From Bacteroidia bacterium (GTDB lineage: Bacteria; Bacteroidota; Bacteroidia; J057), in contig JAWKNO010000003.1 of the NCBI GenBank assembly GCA_041391665.1, positions 682,001 to 746,000 of the forward strand: a stretch of DNA of 64,000 nt, read 5' to 3'. Under the pieces are notes generated by a model. The model saw only the letters and a program-made list of their open reading frames with translations, was not told the origin of the DNA and made no database searches. A program made the position numbers and the translations under genes. Of this stretch, positions 44,361-53,310 are shown piece after piece. Within the stretch, counting starts at the first letter, position 1. Every line of letters begins with the position of its first letter.

Positions 44361-45268
44361 AAGATCTTCAATTGATCCAAACTGTAACCGAAGCCCATAT
44401 GATTTTGGGTGTAAAAAAGCCCAAACATCCGCTCGTTTCGGTTATCCCTCAAAACGAATTGCACCATATCCCTCAGGAAATTGGCTTCCGGGTGAGAGTG
44501 GATTTGTTTCAAATATGGATGAAGGAAGGGGTTGAGTGTGAAATTGGTTATGGCCGTAATTCATATGATTTTGGGGAAGGGACGCTGGCATTTATGAAAG
44601 CCGGGCAGGTACTCACCCATACAGGCGTACCCAATAATACCCAAAATGGAAAAGGCTGGTTGTTATTATTCCACCCCGACCTGATCAGGAAGTCAGAGTT
44701 GGGGAAAAAAATTCACACCTACACCTTTTTTGACTACGAAGTGTCTGAGGCGCTTCACGTATCTGAGGAAGAGAGAAAATCATTGACCGAGATTGTAAAA
44801 AAAATAGAAAAAGAACTGAGCCTTAATCTGGACAAACATAGCCAGGGGCTGATCGTCTCCAATATCGAACTCCTGCTCAATTACTGCGCAAGGTATTATG
44901 ACCGGCAATTTTACACCCGGTCCAACCTCAACCAGGATCTGGCCTCCAAATTTGAAAACCTCTTGCGGGACTATTACAACTCCCAAAAACCCGCAGAATC
45001 AGGTCTCCCGACCGTCAAATACTGCGGTGAGCAGATGAATATGTCTTCGCATTATCTCAGCGATTTGCTGAAAAAAGAAACCGGCAGAAATGCCCAGGAG
45101 CATATTCACCATTTTGTGATCGACAAGGCAAAAACGATGTTGCTCGGCTCCACCGAACCCGTCAGCCAGATTGCCTACGGACTAGGTTTCGAGTATCCGC
45201 AGCACTTCACCAAACTATTCAAAGCCAAAACCGGCATGAGCCCGGTGGAGTATAAGAGTTTGAATTGA
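44357..45268 (+). CDS. AraC-family transcriptional regulator
   Basis: A 303-residue regulator with an N-terminal cupin-like sensor (about 1-170) and a C-terminal double helix-turn-helix (about 200-303). The second recognition region is QIAYGLGFEYPQHFTKLFKAKTGMSPVEYKSLN, the family signature, and MSSHYLSDLLKKETGRNAQEHIHHFVIDKAK precedes it. It is coupled to the reductase gene upstream and probably responds to a small molecule connected with that enzyme. Confidence 0.92.
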   Translation: MKDLQLIQTVTEAHMILGVKKPKHPLVSVIPQNELHHIPQEIGFRVRVDLFQIWMKEGVECEIGYGRNSYDFGEGTLAFMKAGQVLTHTGVPNNTQNGKGWLLLFHPDLIRKSELGKKIHTYTFFDYEVSEALHVSEEERKSLTEIVKKIEKELSLNLDKHSQGLIVSNIELLLNYCARYYDRQFYTRSNLNQDLASKFENLLRDYYNSQKPAESGLPTVKYCGEQMNMSSHYLSDLLKKETGRNAQEHIHHFVIDKAKTMLLGSTEPVSQIAYGLGFEYPQHFTKLFKAKTGMSPVEYKSLN

Positions 45269-45358
45269 GGGGCGGAAACCATGAGGCTAAAGCCTGTGTT
45301 GTGGGATAGAATACGTTTCAATTATTGATTCCTTCAGGTTTTGGCCTAAAAATCGCGA

Positions 45359-45805
45359 TTAATTCGTACCGGACGGGCGTTGTTCACACACTTTTTTCAG
45401 GCCTTCAATTTCCATGGTCATATATTGGGAAGTCAGGTTAGCCGTCATCTTGTATAACAGCTTAGCCAAAAAACCTTCATAGGTCATCGTTAGCGATACG
45501 GCTGTATGATTATCGCCCGGTGACAAGGCATGACCAGCAGTCATCGTCAAACCCGGAGATTTTGATACCCACGTAAAAGATCGGTTTTCCTCGTATTGTA
45601 TCACTTTCCAGACATTGGGAAGTAGTCTGGGTTGAAAAACTTTTGCACTGACACCAGGACCAAGTACAGTGTTGTTGATAAGGACAATTTTTTTTATAGA
45701 AGCCGTCCACAAATGCCAGTGTTCAACATCTGCAAGAATCTTAAAAATCGCCTCAGGAGTAGCCTGTATTGCGATATTTTGGGTGATCGTCAATGGGTTG
45801 GGCAT
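45359..45805 (-). CDS. SRPBCC-family protein
   Basis: A 148-residue START/SRPBCC fold protein: ITQNIAIQATPEAIFKILADVEHWHLWTASIKKI at the start and a hydrophobic beta strand region with VSLTMTYEGFLAKLLYKM, followed by the long C-terminal helix LTSQYMTMEIEGLKKVCE. These domains bind hydrophobic ligands or act as polyketide cyclase-like enzymes. No catalytic motif decides. Monocistronic and convergent with the AraC gene. Confidence 0.85.
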   Translation of the reverse strand: MPNPLTITQNIAIQATPEAIFKILADVEHWHLWTASIKKIVLINNTVLGPGVSAKVFQPRLLPNVWKVIQYEENRSFTWVSKSPGLTMTAGHALSPGDNHTAVSLTMTYEGFLAKLLYKMTANLTSQYMTMEIEGLKKVCEQRPSGTN

Positions 45806-45942
45806 TCGTTTGAAGGTTACGTTTCTCAGCGAAATGTACTTATTCTACAGAAAATTTACTATCTGCTGACAGGTTTTTTAGCTTCCAGTTGAACAATTTC
45901 CTGTTTTCCACAAACCTTTCATATTGCTCGCCGGACATAGCC

Positions 45943-48780
45943 CTACTTCCCCCGCTGGATAATCCTGATCCCACTCCCACCGGGCTCTCCCGCCGCGCCA
46001 AACTTTGAAAGGTTATACGTAAAGCCCAGCAAAAAATACCGGCTCAATGTCAACGTCTGCACTTCTTCGATATAGTTCAGCTCGCTCGTGCGGCTAAAGC
46101 CCAGATTCTGATTGAGCATGTCAAATGCCGATAGTTTGATCTCGCCTCTGCGGTTTTTCAGCACATACTTCGACAGTGAAGCTTTCCACAGCGGAATTCG
46201 GGTCTCTTCATTAAAAGCTGTACCGGCATATACGGCGTAGTTGATGCCCGTGCGCAAGGCCCAGGTTTTGGCAAAGTTGACAGAAAAGTCGGCGTAATAC
46301 CGCTTGTTCAAAAATGCCTGATTTAAATCCTGATTCACCGAATACCGCGTCAGGTTGTGATCAAAATCTACCCCCAACACGATGTCCACCACGTCTTTGT
46401 TGCGGTTTTCGATGCTCAATCCCACCGAATTGATCAACCGGTCCACATTGTTTTCGCGGCTGTTGACAAACAATATTCCCCGGTTGTAAATAGAATTTAA
46501 ATCCAGGTTGATTCTGCTTTTTATGGGTTTGATGGGCGTACCAAAACTCAGACTCCCGGCAATTCGCAGGTCTCTGGCTACGTTTACAGGTGTTGTGATC
46601 TGCCGGAACAGCGAATCGATGCTCCGCGAATTGGTGATTTTGTTTTGGGTATAAGTGGCCTCCAGATTGGCAAACAAACTGGTAAAGGTAAACGCGCTGT
46701 ATGAATTGTAGCGCAAATTCATCTGATGGGAATACTCCGGACGGAGGTTCGGATTGCCAATGACAATGCTCAGCGGATTGGAGTTGTCCGCAATGGGCTG
46801 CAACTGCTCCAGTGAAGGTTCCCGCACGCTGGTTTCGTAGTCAAGTCCCAGACTCGTAGATGTGGTGAAATTAAAATTGGCCCGCATCAGGGGAAGGATA
46901 TTGAGAAAGTTCTGGCGAATGGTGGTCCCGCTGGTAAATATTTCTCCACGAAGGCGCGACTGCTGAAGGTTTACCCCCGTAGTAAAATTGAACTTTTTGC
47001 GGTTGTACTGAAAATCCATACCCGCTCTTTCGTAAAAATAGCCGCGCTGGTAGTGGTTGCTCAGGTCTGTATTGAGGATTTCCCGGGGATTGTCGTTGGG
47101 GCGAATGTCAAACACATCGCGGATCAGCTTATTGCCATAGTTCTGATGGGAAAGGTTAAAAGCCAGAAACTTGCCCTTGCCCAGAGGTTCTGTATAAGTC
47201 AGCCTTGCGCTATAGTCAAGCTGATCGCCATTTTGTATTTGCGACTGATTTACACTGTCTGAGAAGGCGTACAACGGGTCCTCAGGCAGATACCGGTTGA
47301 TCGATCCGATGAGCGCAGTCCGGTCATTGCTGGTAAGACCGAGATTTGCGTTTGCCACCACTGCCCTGCCCTTTTTGGCAAACCGCTGGCGATAAGTGAA
47401 GTTGTTTCGAAAGCTGAGATTCGTTCCGTCGGAAGTGTTGGTACGCAGGCTGCTGTTTTCGGTAAATCCGAGTTCATTCAGTGCGCGGCTGTTGCTATTG
47501 AGGTCCAGCCCGGCATCGTTAAAGCCAAAATTGGAGCGGAAAATGATATTCTTAGATGAATCGATCTCATGCCGCAATGTCAGATTGATGCGGTGATTTT
47601 GATTGCGGCTGGTCTGGTCGGTATTTTCGTCCGAATTAAACACACTTTCGCCGAGAAAATTCTGACGGAAGGTGCTGCTTTCTGTTTCGTTTTTGATTCC
47701 GCTGTAGAAGTAGTTGGTACTGAGTTCGGTCTTTTTACTGAAATCGTAATTGAAGTTCAGTCCTCCGGCTGCCGTTGTGGTAAATCCGCTTCCCAGTGCA
47801 TTGTTGATAGGCAGTCCCAGGTCGCTGGCATTGAGCGAAATGCGGAAAGAACCACCACCTCCGCCACCACCTGACGACATCATATTCTGCAACCCGCCCA
47901 TAAAGTTGATATAATCATCGATGCCAAACCCCTGTTGGTTGGTGTTGTTGAGCATGCCCAGGCCGGAAAACTGAAGTTTTTTGGTAAACCGGTTAACGTT
48001 GGCGCGGCCTTCAAACCGGTCTTTTGTGCCGTAACCACCGGTTACATTGCCAAATACCCCCTTCTTTTTGTCCTCTTTCAGCGAAAGGTTAATGGTCTTT
48101 TCCCGCTGCCCGTCATCTATGCCGGTAAACTCTGCAAAGTCTGACTTTTTATCATAAACCTGCACTTTGTCCACCGCATTGGCAGGCAGATTTTTGCTGG
48201 CGATTTTGGGGTCGTCTCCGAAAAATTCTTTCCCATCCACATATACTTTCCGCACTTCTTTTCCCTGCGCTTTGATGGTACCGTTCTGGTCAACCTCCAC
48301 GCCGGGAAGTTTTTTGAGGAGATCTTCGACTACGGCGTTGGGCTGGGTTTGGAAAGCGTCGGCGTTGTATTCGATCGTGTCTCTTTTGATGAGAATGGGG
48401 GTTCGCTGTCCTTCTATGGTAACTTCTCCCAGTGAAAGGTCAAGAGGCTCCAGCGGAATATCGCCCAGATTGATTTCCGGTGTATCACCTTTGACGGAAA
48501 GTGTACGGCTTGCCTGCCGGTAGCCGATATAGGTGATTTGGAGGATGTATTCACCAGGCTTAGTTTTTTTGAAGAGAAACTTCCCCGTCTTGTCGCTGAG
48601 CGAAAACGAAACCAGAACAGAGTCGGCCGCTTTCAACAGCGTAACCGTAGCCGCCATCAGAGGCGCGTTGGCGGTATCGAGTACTGTACCGGAAACCATG
48701 GTTGTCGCCTCCTGTCCGTACATATTTACGGACAGGGTGATTAACGCCAATATGATAGAAATGAGAAAAATTCTGGGCAT
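45943..48780 (-). CDS. Outer-membrane beta-barrel protein with carboxypeptidase-like regulatory domain
   Basis: A 945-residue outer-membrane protein with a signal peptide (MPRIFLISIILALITLSVNMYG). Residues 25-110 form a CarboxypepD_reg-like domain (VSGTVLDTANAPLMAATVTL, YIGYRQASRTL), then a plug-like segment (NAVVEDLLKKLPGVEVDQNGTI; VYVDGKEFFGDDPKIASKNLP) and a long beta-barrel of the OMP_b-brl_3 type ending in strands with aromatic tips. It resembles TonB-dependent receptors without a known ligand; no SusD partner is present. The GLPGLI gene lies upstream in the same direction after a 220-bp repeat-bearing gap. Confidence 0.88.
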   Translation of the reverse strand: MPRIFLISIILALITLSVNMYGQEATTMVSGTVLDTANAPLMAATVTLLKAADSVLVSFSLSDKTGKFLFKKTKPGEYILQITYIGYRQASRTLSVKGDTPEINLGDIPLEPLDLSLGEVTIEGQRTPILIKRDTIEYNADAFQTQPNAVVEDLLKKLPGVEVDQNGTIKAQGKEVRKVYVDGKEFFGDDPKIASKNLPANAVDKVQVYDKKSDFAEFTGIDDGQREKTINLSLKEDKKKGVFGNVTGGYGTKDRFEGRANVNRFTKKLQFSGLGMLNNTNQQGFGIDDYINFMGGLQNMMSSGGGGGGGSFRISLNASDLGLPINNALGSGFTTTAAGGLNFNYDFSKKTELSTNYFYSGIKNETESSTFRQNFLGESVFNSDENTDQTSRNQNHRINLTLRHEIDSSKNIIFRSNFGFNDAGLDLNSNSRALNELGFTENSSLRTNTSDGTNLSFRNNFTYRQRFAKKGRAVVANANLGLTSNDRTALIGSINRYLPEDPLYAFSDSVNQSQIQNGDQLDYSARLTYTEPLGKGKFLAFNLSHQNYGNKLIRDVFDIRPNDNPREILNTDLSNHYQRGYFYERAGMDFQYNRKKFNFTTGVNLQQSRLRGEIFTSGTTIRQNFLNILPLMRANFNFTTSTSLGLDYETSVREPSLEQLQPIADNSNPLSIVIGNPNLRPEYSHQMNLRYNSYSAFTFTSLFANLEATYTQNKITNSRSIDSLFRQITTPVNVARDLRIAGSLSFGTPIKPIKSRINLDLNSIYNRGILFVNSRENNVDRLINSVGLSIENRNKDVVDIVLGVDFDHNLTRYSVNQDLNQAFLNKRYYADFSVNFAKTWALRTGINYAVYAGTAFNEETRIPLWKASLSKYVLKNRRGEIKLSAFDMLNQNLGFSRTSELNYIEEVQTLTLSRYFLLGFTYNLSKFGAAGEPGGSGIRIIQRGK

Positions 48781-48850
48781 GGGGAAGAGTAGTTTGGTTA
48801 AAATTGTTTTTATCTCTCGAAACCACGACGAACGCTAAAGATGCTACTGT

Positions 48851-48986
48851 TAACCACGAAGGACACTAAGGTCTCACGAAGTACACTAAGGTTTCTGGTG
48901 TGTATGAATTTACAGAAGACAACACTTACACGTTTTCTTTGTGTATCTGCTCAGTAGATGGTTTTCCCTTGTGTGCTTCGTGGTTA
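48851..48986. repeat. Inverted intergenic repeat between the OMP and GLPGLI genes
   Basis: TAACCACGAAGGACAC (48851-48866) and GTGTGCTTCGTGGTTA (48971-48986) are inverted with one mismatch. AACCACGAAG-type repeats are common intergenic repeats in Bacteroidota. The rest of the 220-bp gap shows nothing else. Confidence 0.65.
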
Positions 48987-49000
48987 TTTTTTCTTAGCCT

Positions 49001-49771
49001 TTAATTTCGCCTTTGAATAAACTTGATGGTTGTTCCGCCACCGCTTCCGCTTCCGCCCATTTCGGCTTCCATTTCCTTCATTTTTTCTTTCATGATTTCT
49101 TCAAATTCGGCCTGTGTGACTTCTCTTCCTTTTGAAGGCGCAGCCATCAAGTCGCTTTCCACTTTGCCGATTTTCACTTCTTTGGCGACAATGGTCTGTT
49201 CTCCGTCGTTGATACTCACTTCGAGAATCAGTCCCGGCAGACGGCCCAGGTTGCCCGGCCCGGTGGAAACCGGAATTTGCGGGGTAAACCACACTTCCGT
49301 CTTTGTAACACTGTCGGCCATGGTAGCTTTCTGGCAGATATATTCACCGATCTGTTTTTGTTCGCCGGTCAGTTTCCACTCGTAGGATTTCAACTCGTCT
49401 TTGATCAGAAATACTTTCCCCATAAACTCCCGCTGCTCGATTTTCTGCTCTTCCTGAAGATCTTTATAGAGCTTGTTGTCGGGGCGGGCAATAATCATTT
49501 TAAAATGCATTTCGCCACTTCCACCACTGATTTCCTGATTTTCGTCCTCATCTGATTCCGCATCTTTGTAGAGGGAAGCGTCGGGAGAAAAATAGAGTGT
49601 CTTTTTTGCCGCCTGCTCTTTGGGCAGCATAGCCATCATTTCGTCGTCTTCCATTCCTTCAAGATGGATTTTCAGTTGAATGACTTCTTCATAAGTTACT
49701 TCGCCCTCAACTGACTGGCTGAAAGCAAACAGCGGCAACAGCGCAAATAAAAAGTTTAGTAGTTTTTTCAT
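49001..49771 (-). CDS. GLPGLI family protein
   Basis: A 256-residue secreted protein with signal peptide (LLNFLFALLPLFAFSQS). The family-defining segment is present as LGRLPGLILEVSIN, and the middle shows the usual GEVTYEEVIQLKI start and CQKATMADSVTKTEVWFTPQIPVSTGPG. The function of GLPGLI proteins is unknown; they nearly always occur in Bacteroidota next to outer-membrane beta-barrel or TonB-dependent proteins, as here. It diverges from the histidine kinase, with candidate GTTAA operators in the 125-bp spacer. The C-terminus is rich in Glu, Met and Gly. Confidence 0.9.
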   Translation of the reverse strand: MKKLLNFLFALLPLFAFSQSVEGEVTYEEVIQLKIHLEGMEDDEMMAMLPKEQAAKKTLYFSPDASLYKDAESDEDENQEISGGSGEMHFKMIIARPDNKLYKDLQEEQKIEQREFMGKVFLIKDELKSYEWKLTGEQKQIGEYICQKATMADSVTKTEVWFTPQIPVSTGPGNLGRLPGLILEVSINDGEQTIVAKEVKIGKVESDLMAAPSKGREVTQAEFEEIMKEKMKEMEAEMGGSGSGGGTTIKFIQRRN

Positions 49772-49819
49772 AAAGATTTATTTTGACTGTAAAACTACAT
49801 GCAGGGAATTTACCGGCGG

Positions 49820-49856
49820 GTTAATCAACCTTGATTTAATGTTAATTAAGGTTAAA
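49820..49856. promoter_or_regulatory. GTTAA repeats between the GLPGLI and histidine kinase genes
   Basis: GTTAA occurs at 49820, 49841 and 49851, and a weaker TTTAA near 49835, with roughly 10 or 21 bp spacing, plus an AACCTT/AAGGTT inverted repeat (49827 and 49848). Helically phased short repeats are typical of OmpR-type response regulator sites. The likely regulator is the response regulator at 51332, acting on both divergent units. Confidence 0.45.
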
Positions 49857-49896
49857 ATCTGCGGCAGGTATCCATGGATTCGGTATTTTTACCTTT

Positions 49897-51339
49897 GTGA
49901 ACCGAAATCAATTATCCATATCGCTGATGATCGGAAGCCTGGCACTTTTGCTGGTTTTCCAGTTTTTGTGGCTGCGCAATGTGTGGCAGACCGAGGTGGA
50001 AAACCTCCGAAAAGAGACCGACCAGCTATTTGTCAATGCCATCCGCGACATTGAAGATTCGCTTGTACAGCAGATTTATATCGATCCCCTGATGGTTCAT
50101 GTCAACAGACCTAAGGATGAACATTTTAGTATCCGCAAAAGGATCAATACAGATACTGACAAACAAATCACGATTCTGGGACAAAGTTCGGGCACAAACC
50201 TGTCCGGTTCAGATTCTACCTTCCGGTTTACCTTTCGCTCACGATTTAATGAAGATGACAAAGACAAACGGAAAGGCTCCATTTCACTGTTTGTTGCGAT
50301 GACCGATACGCTGCGAACCCTGGATTCCGGGCAACCCCTGATAAGTCAGCTTTCGCTAAAACCCCTGCTTGAGCAAAAATTTGATGAGGAAATTAAAAAT
50401 ACGGGGCTCGGTTTGCCTTATAAACTGGGGGAAGTCGCGGATACAGATTCTGTATTTAGCGGAATTATCACCCATTCTTATATTGACATTCCCAGTGAAG
50501 AAGGTTATGCAGTATATATCAATGATTATCAGGGCTATATTTTCAAAAAAATCGTTCCCGAAATCCTCTTTTCGATTTTCCTGTTTGTATGTATTTCTCT
50601 CGCATTTTACCTTACTTACCGCAACCTTCGCAACCAGCAGCGGCTCAACCAGCTCAAAAACGACTTCATCAGCAATGTCACCCACGAGCTAAAAACGCCC
50701 ATCACGACCGTAAGCGTGGCTATCGAAGCCCTGCGCAATTTTAACGCACTGGACGATCCCAACCGCACCCGCGAATATCTCGACATTTCCCAGCAGGAAC
50801 TCAACCGCCTGGCAATCCTCGTGGATCGCGTGCTGAAAATGTCGCTGTTTGAAAAAGCAGAACCCGAACTGAAAATGGAAACCGTGAGTCTGCGGGAAAT
50901 CATTCAGGAGATACTCGGATCGATGAAACTTCAGTTTGAAAGGCTGTCTGCAAAGGTGTCCTTTCATTCACCCGAAATTCCATTCTCCCTTACCGGCGAC
51001 CGGCTCCATCTCACCAGCGTCGTCTATAACCTGATCGACAATGCCTTAAAATACGGCGGAGAACATCCGCAGATAGAAATCGCATTGGCAGAAGCCCAGG
51101 GGCAGATCAGCCTTTCGGTTAAAGATTCGGGGATGGGAATTGCGTCTGAGTACCGGGAAAAAATCTTCGAGAAATTTTTCCGCGTACCCACCGGAGACAG
51201 GCACAATATCAAAGGGCATGGGTTGGGACTGAGTTATGTTGCCAGTGTAGTGGAAAAACATCAGGGCACAATTTCCGTCGAAAGCCAGCCTGGCAAAGGA
51301 TCGTGTTTTACCGTTTTATTGCCCGCCGATCATGCCTAA
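49897..51339 (+). CDS. Sensor histidine kinase
   Basis: A 480-residue membrane kinase starting with GTG. Two membrane segments (about 8-27 and 220-240) enclose a periplasmic sensor of roughly 190 residues with no recognised fold. The HisKA box FISNVTHELKTPITTVSVAI carries the phosphorylated histidine, and the ATP-binding domain has NLIDNALKYGG (N box), DSGMGI (G1) and GHGLGLSYV (G2). Its end overlaps the response regulator start by eight bases. It is divergent from the GLPGLI gene, which suggests that it senses something connected with the outer-membrane protein. Confidence 0.93.
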   Translation: MNRNQLSISLMIGSLALLLVFQFLWLRNVWQTEVENLRKETDQLFVNAIRDIEDSLVQQIYIDPLMVHVNRPKDEHFSIRKRINTDTDKQITILGQSSGTNLSGSDSTFRFTFRSRFNEDDKDKRKGSISLFVAMTDTLRTLDSGQPLISQLSLKPLLEQKFDEEIKNTGLGLPYKLGEVADTDSVFSGIITHSYIDIPSEEGYAVYINDYQGYIFKKIVPEILFSIFLFVCISLAFYLTYRNLRNQQRLNQLKNDFISNVTHELKTPITTVSVAIEALRNFNALDDPNRTREYLDISQQELNRLAILVDRVLKMSLFEKAEPELKMETVSLREIIQEILGSMKLQFERLSAKVSFHSPEIPFSLTGDRLHLTSVVYNLIDNALKYGGEHPQIEIALAEAQGQISLSVKDSGMGIASEYREKIFEKFFRVPTGDRHNIKGHGLGLSYVASVVEKHQGTISVESQPGKGSCFTVLLPADHA

Positions 51340-52024
51340 GACCCGGATTTTATATGTGGAAGACGAGCCTTTTCTGGCCAAAATCGTCAGAGAAAGCCTG
51401 GAGAGCCGGGGTTTTGAGGTGGTGATGGTTCACGATGGGGCGAAAGTCATGCAGGTTTTCCGGCAGCAGGTGCCCGACATTTGCGTGCTCGACGTGATGC
51501 TTCCCAATGTGGACGGATTTGAGTTGGGCAAAAAAATAAGGGCGGAAAATGTTTCTATTCCCATCATTTTTCTCACTGCCAAAGTACAGACAGAGGATTT
51601 GCTGAGCGGATTTTCTTCGGGGGGAAATGACTATATCCGGAAGCCATTTAGTGTGGAGGAACTGATCGTGAGGATCAACAACCTGCTGAAGCTGACCAAA
51701 ACCGGAAAGAATCAGGGTTTGAGCCAGGAAACCATTCAACTTGGAGAGTACAGTTTTTTTCCGCAGAAATATGAATTACACCACGGAGAGGAAGTGCGTA
51801 AACTCTCCCACCGGGAGGCCCAGCTTCTTGGTATCCTGGCCGATCACAGGAACTACTCAGTCAAGCGGGCAGACATTCTCAATCAGGTTTGGGGCGACGA
51901 CTCATTTTTCAACTCCCGCAACCTCGACGTATATATCGCCCGGCTGCGCGACTACCTCAAAGCCGATGAGAAAGTGCAGATTATCACGCTGAAGGGAGTC
52001 GGGTATCATTTTGTGGTGGGGTGA
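51332..52024 (+). CDS. OmpR-family response regulator
   Basis: A 230-residue regulator. The receiver has ILYVEDEPFL (acidic pair), VLDVMLP (phosphoacceptor aspartate), FLTAK (threonine) and YIRKPF (lysine), all intact. The C-terminal winged helix (LSHREAQLLGILADHRNYSVKRADILNQVWGDDSFFNSRNLDVYIARLR) is of the OmpR/PhoB type. It is translationally coupled to the kinase. Phased GTTAA repeats upstream of the kinase gene are a candidate target. Confidence 0.94.
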   Translation: MPKTRILYVEDEPFLAKIVRESLESRGFEVVMVHDGAKVMQVFRQQVPDICVLDVMLPNVDGFELGKKIRAENVSIPIIFLTAKVQTEDLLSGFSSGGNDYIRKPFSVEELIVRINNLLKLTKTGKNQGLSQETIQLGEYSFFPQKYELHHGEEVRKLSHREAQLLGILADHRNYSVKRADILNQVWGDDSFFNSRNLDVYIARLRDYLKADEKVQIITLKGVGYHFVVG

Positions 52025-52034
52025 GGCCTATCAG

Positions 52035-52060
52035 TAGCGCGGGGTTTAAACTCCGCGCTA
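52035..52060. terminator. GC-rich palindrome after the response regulator gene
   Basis: TAGCGCGG and CCGCGCTA are perfect arms, and the inner GTTTAAAC is itself palindromic, so the whole 26 bp folds with a single G-U. It lies 10 bp after the stop codon. No T-run follows; this palindrome type is also a scattered repeat in Bacteroidota. Confidence 0.5.
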
Positions 52061-52103
52061 TGGATACGGATGCGCTGGATATATAAAATTTTTCATAAAA
52101 ATT

Positions 52104-52133
52104 TTGGAATCAACATTTCCCGAGCTACTTTTG
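52104..52133 (+). promoter_or_regulatory. Bacteroidota-type promoter of the SRP RNA
   Basis: TTG at 52104-52106 and TACTTTTG at 52126-52133, separated by 19 bp, fit the TTG-N19-TAnnTTTG consensus used by the Bacteroidota primary sigma factor. The start would fall at about 52138, where the RNA's terminal stem begins. Confidence 0.75.
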
Positions 52134-52136
52134 CAC

Positions 52137-52231
52137 CGGGTAAGGCTGTACGACCAGATCCTACTGAACTCCGCCAGGACCGAAAGGTAGCAACGGTAAG
52201 TGGTTGATCGGTGTGATATAGTTCTTACCCC
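52137..52231 (+). ncRNA. ffs: Signal recognition particle RNA (small bacterial 4.5S type)
   Basis: The conserved apical part CCAGGACCGAAAGGTAGC, followed by AACGGTAAG, is the domain IV hairpin bound by Ffh: GGACCGAAAGGTAGCAACGG has the GGAA-type loop and the symmetric AC/AG internal loop. The terminal stem is GGGTAAG (52138-52144) with CTTACCC (52224-52230), giving about 95 nt, the usual small SRP RNA size. A run of ten T follows as terminator, and a good promoter precedes it. The RNA targets nascent membrane proteins to FtsY at the inner membrane. Confidence 0.92.
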
Positions 52232-52253
52232 TTTTTTTTTGCCCAAATTTTCC

Positions 52254-53303
52254 ATGACTACCTCCGACCTGCAATTTCTACACCGCTGCCTCCAACTGGC
52301 AGAACTGGGCGGAACAAGGGTTGTCCCCAACCCCAAAGTAGGTGCCGTCATCGTTCACAATGGTACAATTATCGGCGAAGGATTCCACCCCTACTCCGGC
52401 GGTCCGCATGCTGAAGTCGTAGCGGTAAGGGATGTTAAAGATCAAACCCTTCTACCCGCTTCTACCATCTATGTCAGCCTGGAACCCTGCAATCATTTCG
52501 GCAAAACGCCTCCCTGTGTGGATTTGATTCTGGAGCATAAAATTCCCCACGTGGTCGTCGGCTGCCTCGATCCCAACCCCAAAGTAGCAGGCAAAGGCAT
52601 CGAAAGACTCCGGGCAAATGGAGTAGAAGTAGAATTAGCCGAAGATACTACCCCTTTCACCTTTGCCAACCGCGCCTTTTTTGTCAACCAGTTGTACCAT
52701 CGCCCCTATATCACCCTGAAATGGGCACAGACTGCCGATGGTTTTATTGCAGGACACGATGAGGCGGGGAATGGTATTCCCATAAAAATCACAGATTTCC
52801 CGTCCGACGTACTGGTTCACAAACTGAGAGCGAGCCATCAGGCGATTCTGGTCGGCAGGAAAACTGCATTATCAGACAATCCATCCCTTACCACCAGACA
52901 TTACCCGGGAGAAAATCCGCTGCGAATCGTTTTCGACAGACAAGGTTCTCTTCCCCGCACATTGAAACTGTTTACGGATGGAAACAAAACGATGATTTTG
53001 GGAGCAGAAACAACGAAGACAGAAAACGTCGCCTACTATTCCCCCACCCAATGGACCAATTTTTCCGCCCTTTTGGAGGAATTATATTCAGAACAAGGAA
53101 TTTGCAGCATCCTGATTGAAGGAGGAAGGGAAATTTTGCAGCAGTTTATAGATCAGGGCGTATATGACGAGATGTATTGTTTTGAGGGAATGGCGAAAAC
53201 CGGCACAGGCATTCCGGCACCGGTTCTCCCCCCGGATTTTTCCTTTGACAGCAGGACGTTATCAGGCGGCGATATACTGAGATCCAAAATAGTGGTCAGA
53301 TGA
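52254..53303 (+). CDS. ribD: Bifunctional riboflavin biosynthesis deaminase/reductase RibD
   Basis: Start at 52254 (MTTSDLQFLHRC), 349 residues; the longer frame from 52200 would begin within the SRP RNA and is rejected. The deaminase half has GPHAEVVAV and the zinc-binding LEPCNHFGKTPPCVDLIL; the reductase half starts near residue 150 (RPYITLKWAQTADGFIA) with LVGRKTALSDNPSLTTR and ILIEGGREILQQF. It converts the GTP-derived diaminopyrimidine to the ribitylamino precursor in two steps. The rest of the riboflavin pathway is not in the window. Confidence 0.94.
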   Translation: MTTSDLQFLHRCLQLAELGGTRVVPNPKVGAVIVHNGTIIGEGFHPYSGGPHAEVVAVRDVKDQTLLPASTIYVSLEPCNHFGKTPPCVDLILEHKIPHVVVGCLDPNPKVAGKGIERLRANGVEVELAEDTTPFTFANRAFFVNQLYHRPYITLKWAQTADGFIAGHDEAGNGIPIKITDFPSDVLVHKLRASHQAILVGRKTALSDNPSLTTRHYPGENPLRIVFDRQGSLPRTLKLFTDGNKTMILGAETTKTENVAYYSPTQWTNFSALLEELYSEQGICSILIEGGREILQQFIDQGVYDEMYCFEGMAKTGTGIPAPVLPPDFSFDSRTLSGGDILRSKIVVR

Positions 53304-53310
53304 CAGGCCA

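Noticed and set aside
32282..51339. Pairing the receiver-HEPN protein with the histidine kinase at 49897
   Set aside because: That kinase has its own response regulator overlapping it by eight bases and belongs to the core-like region; no evidence connects it to the RT module.
52200..52253. Longer RibD start at 52200
   Set aside because: It would overlap the 3' half of the SRP RNA and its terminator; the conserved RibD sequence begins after 52254.
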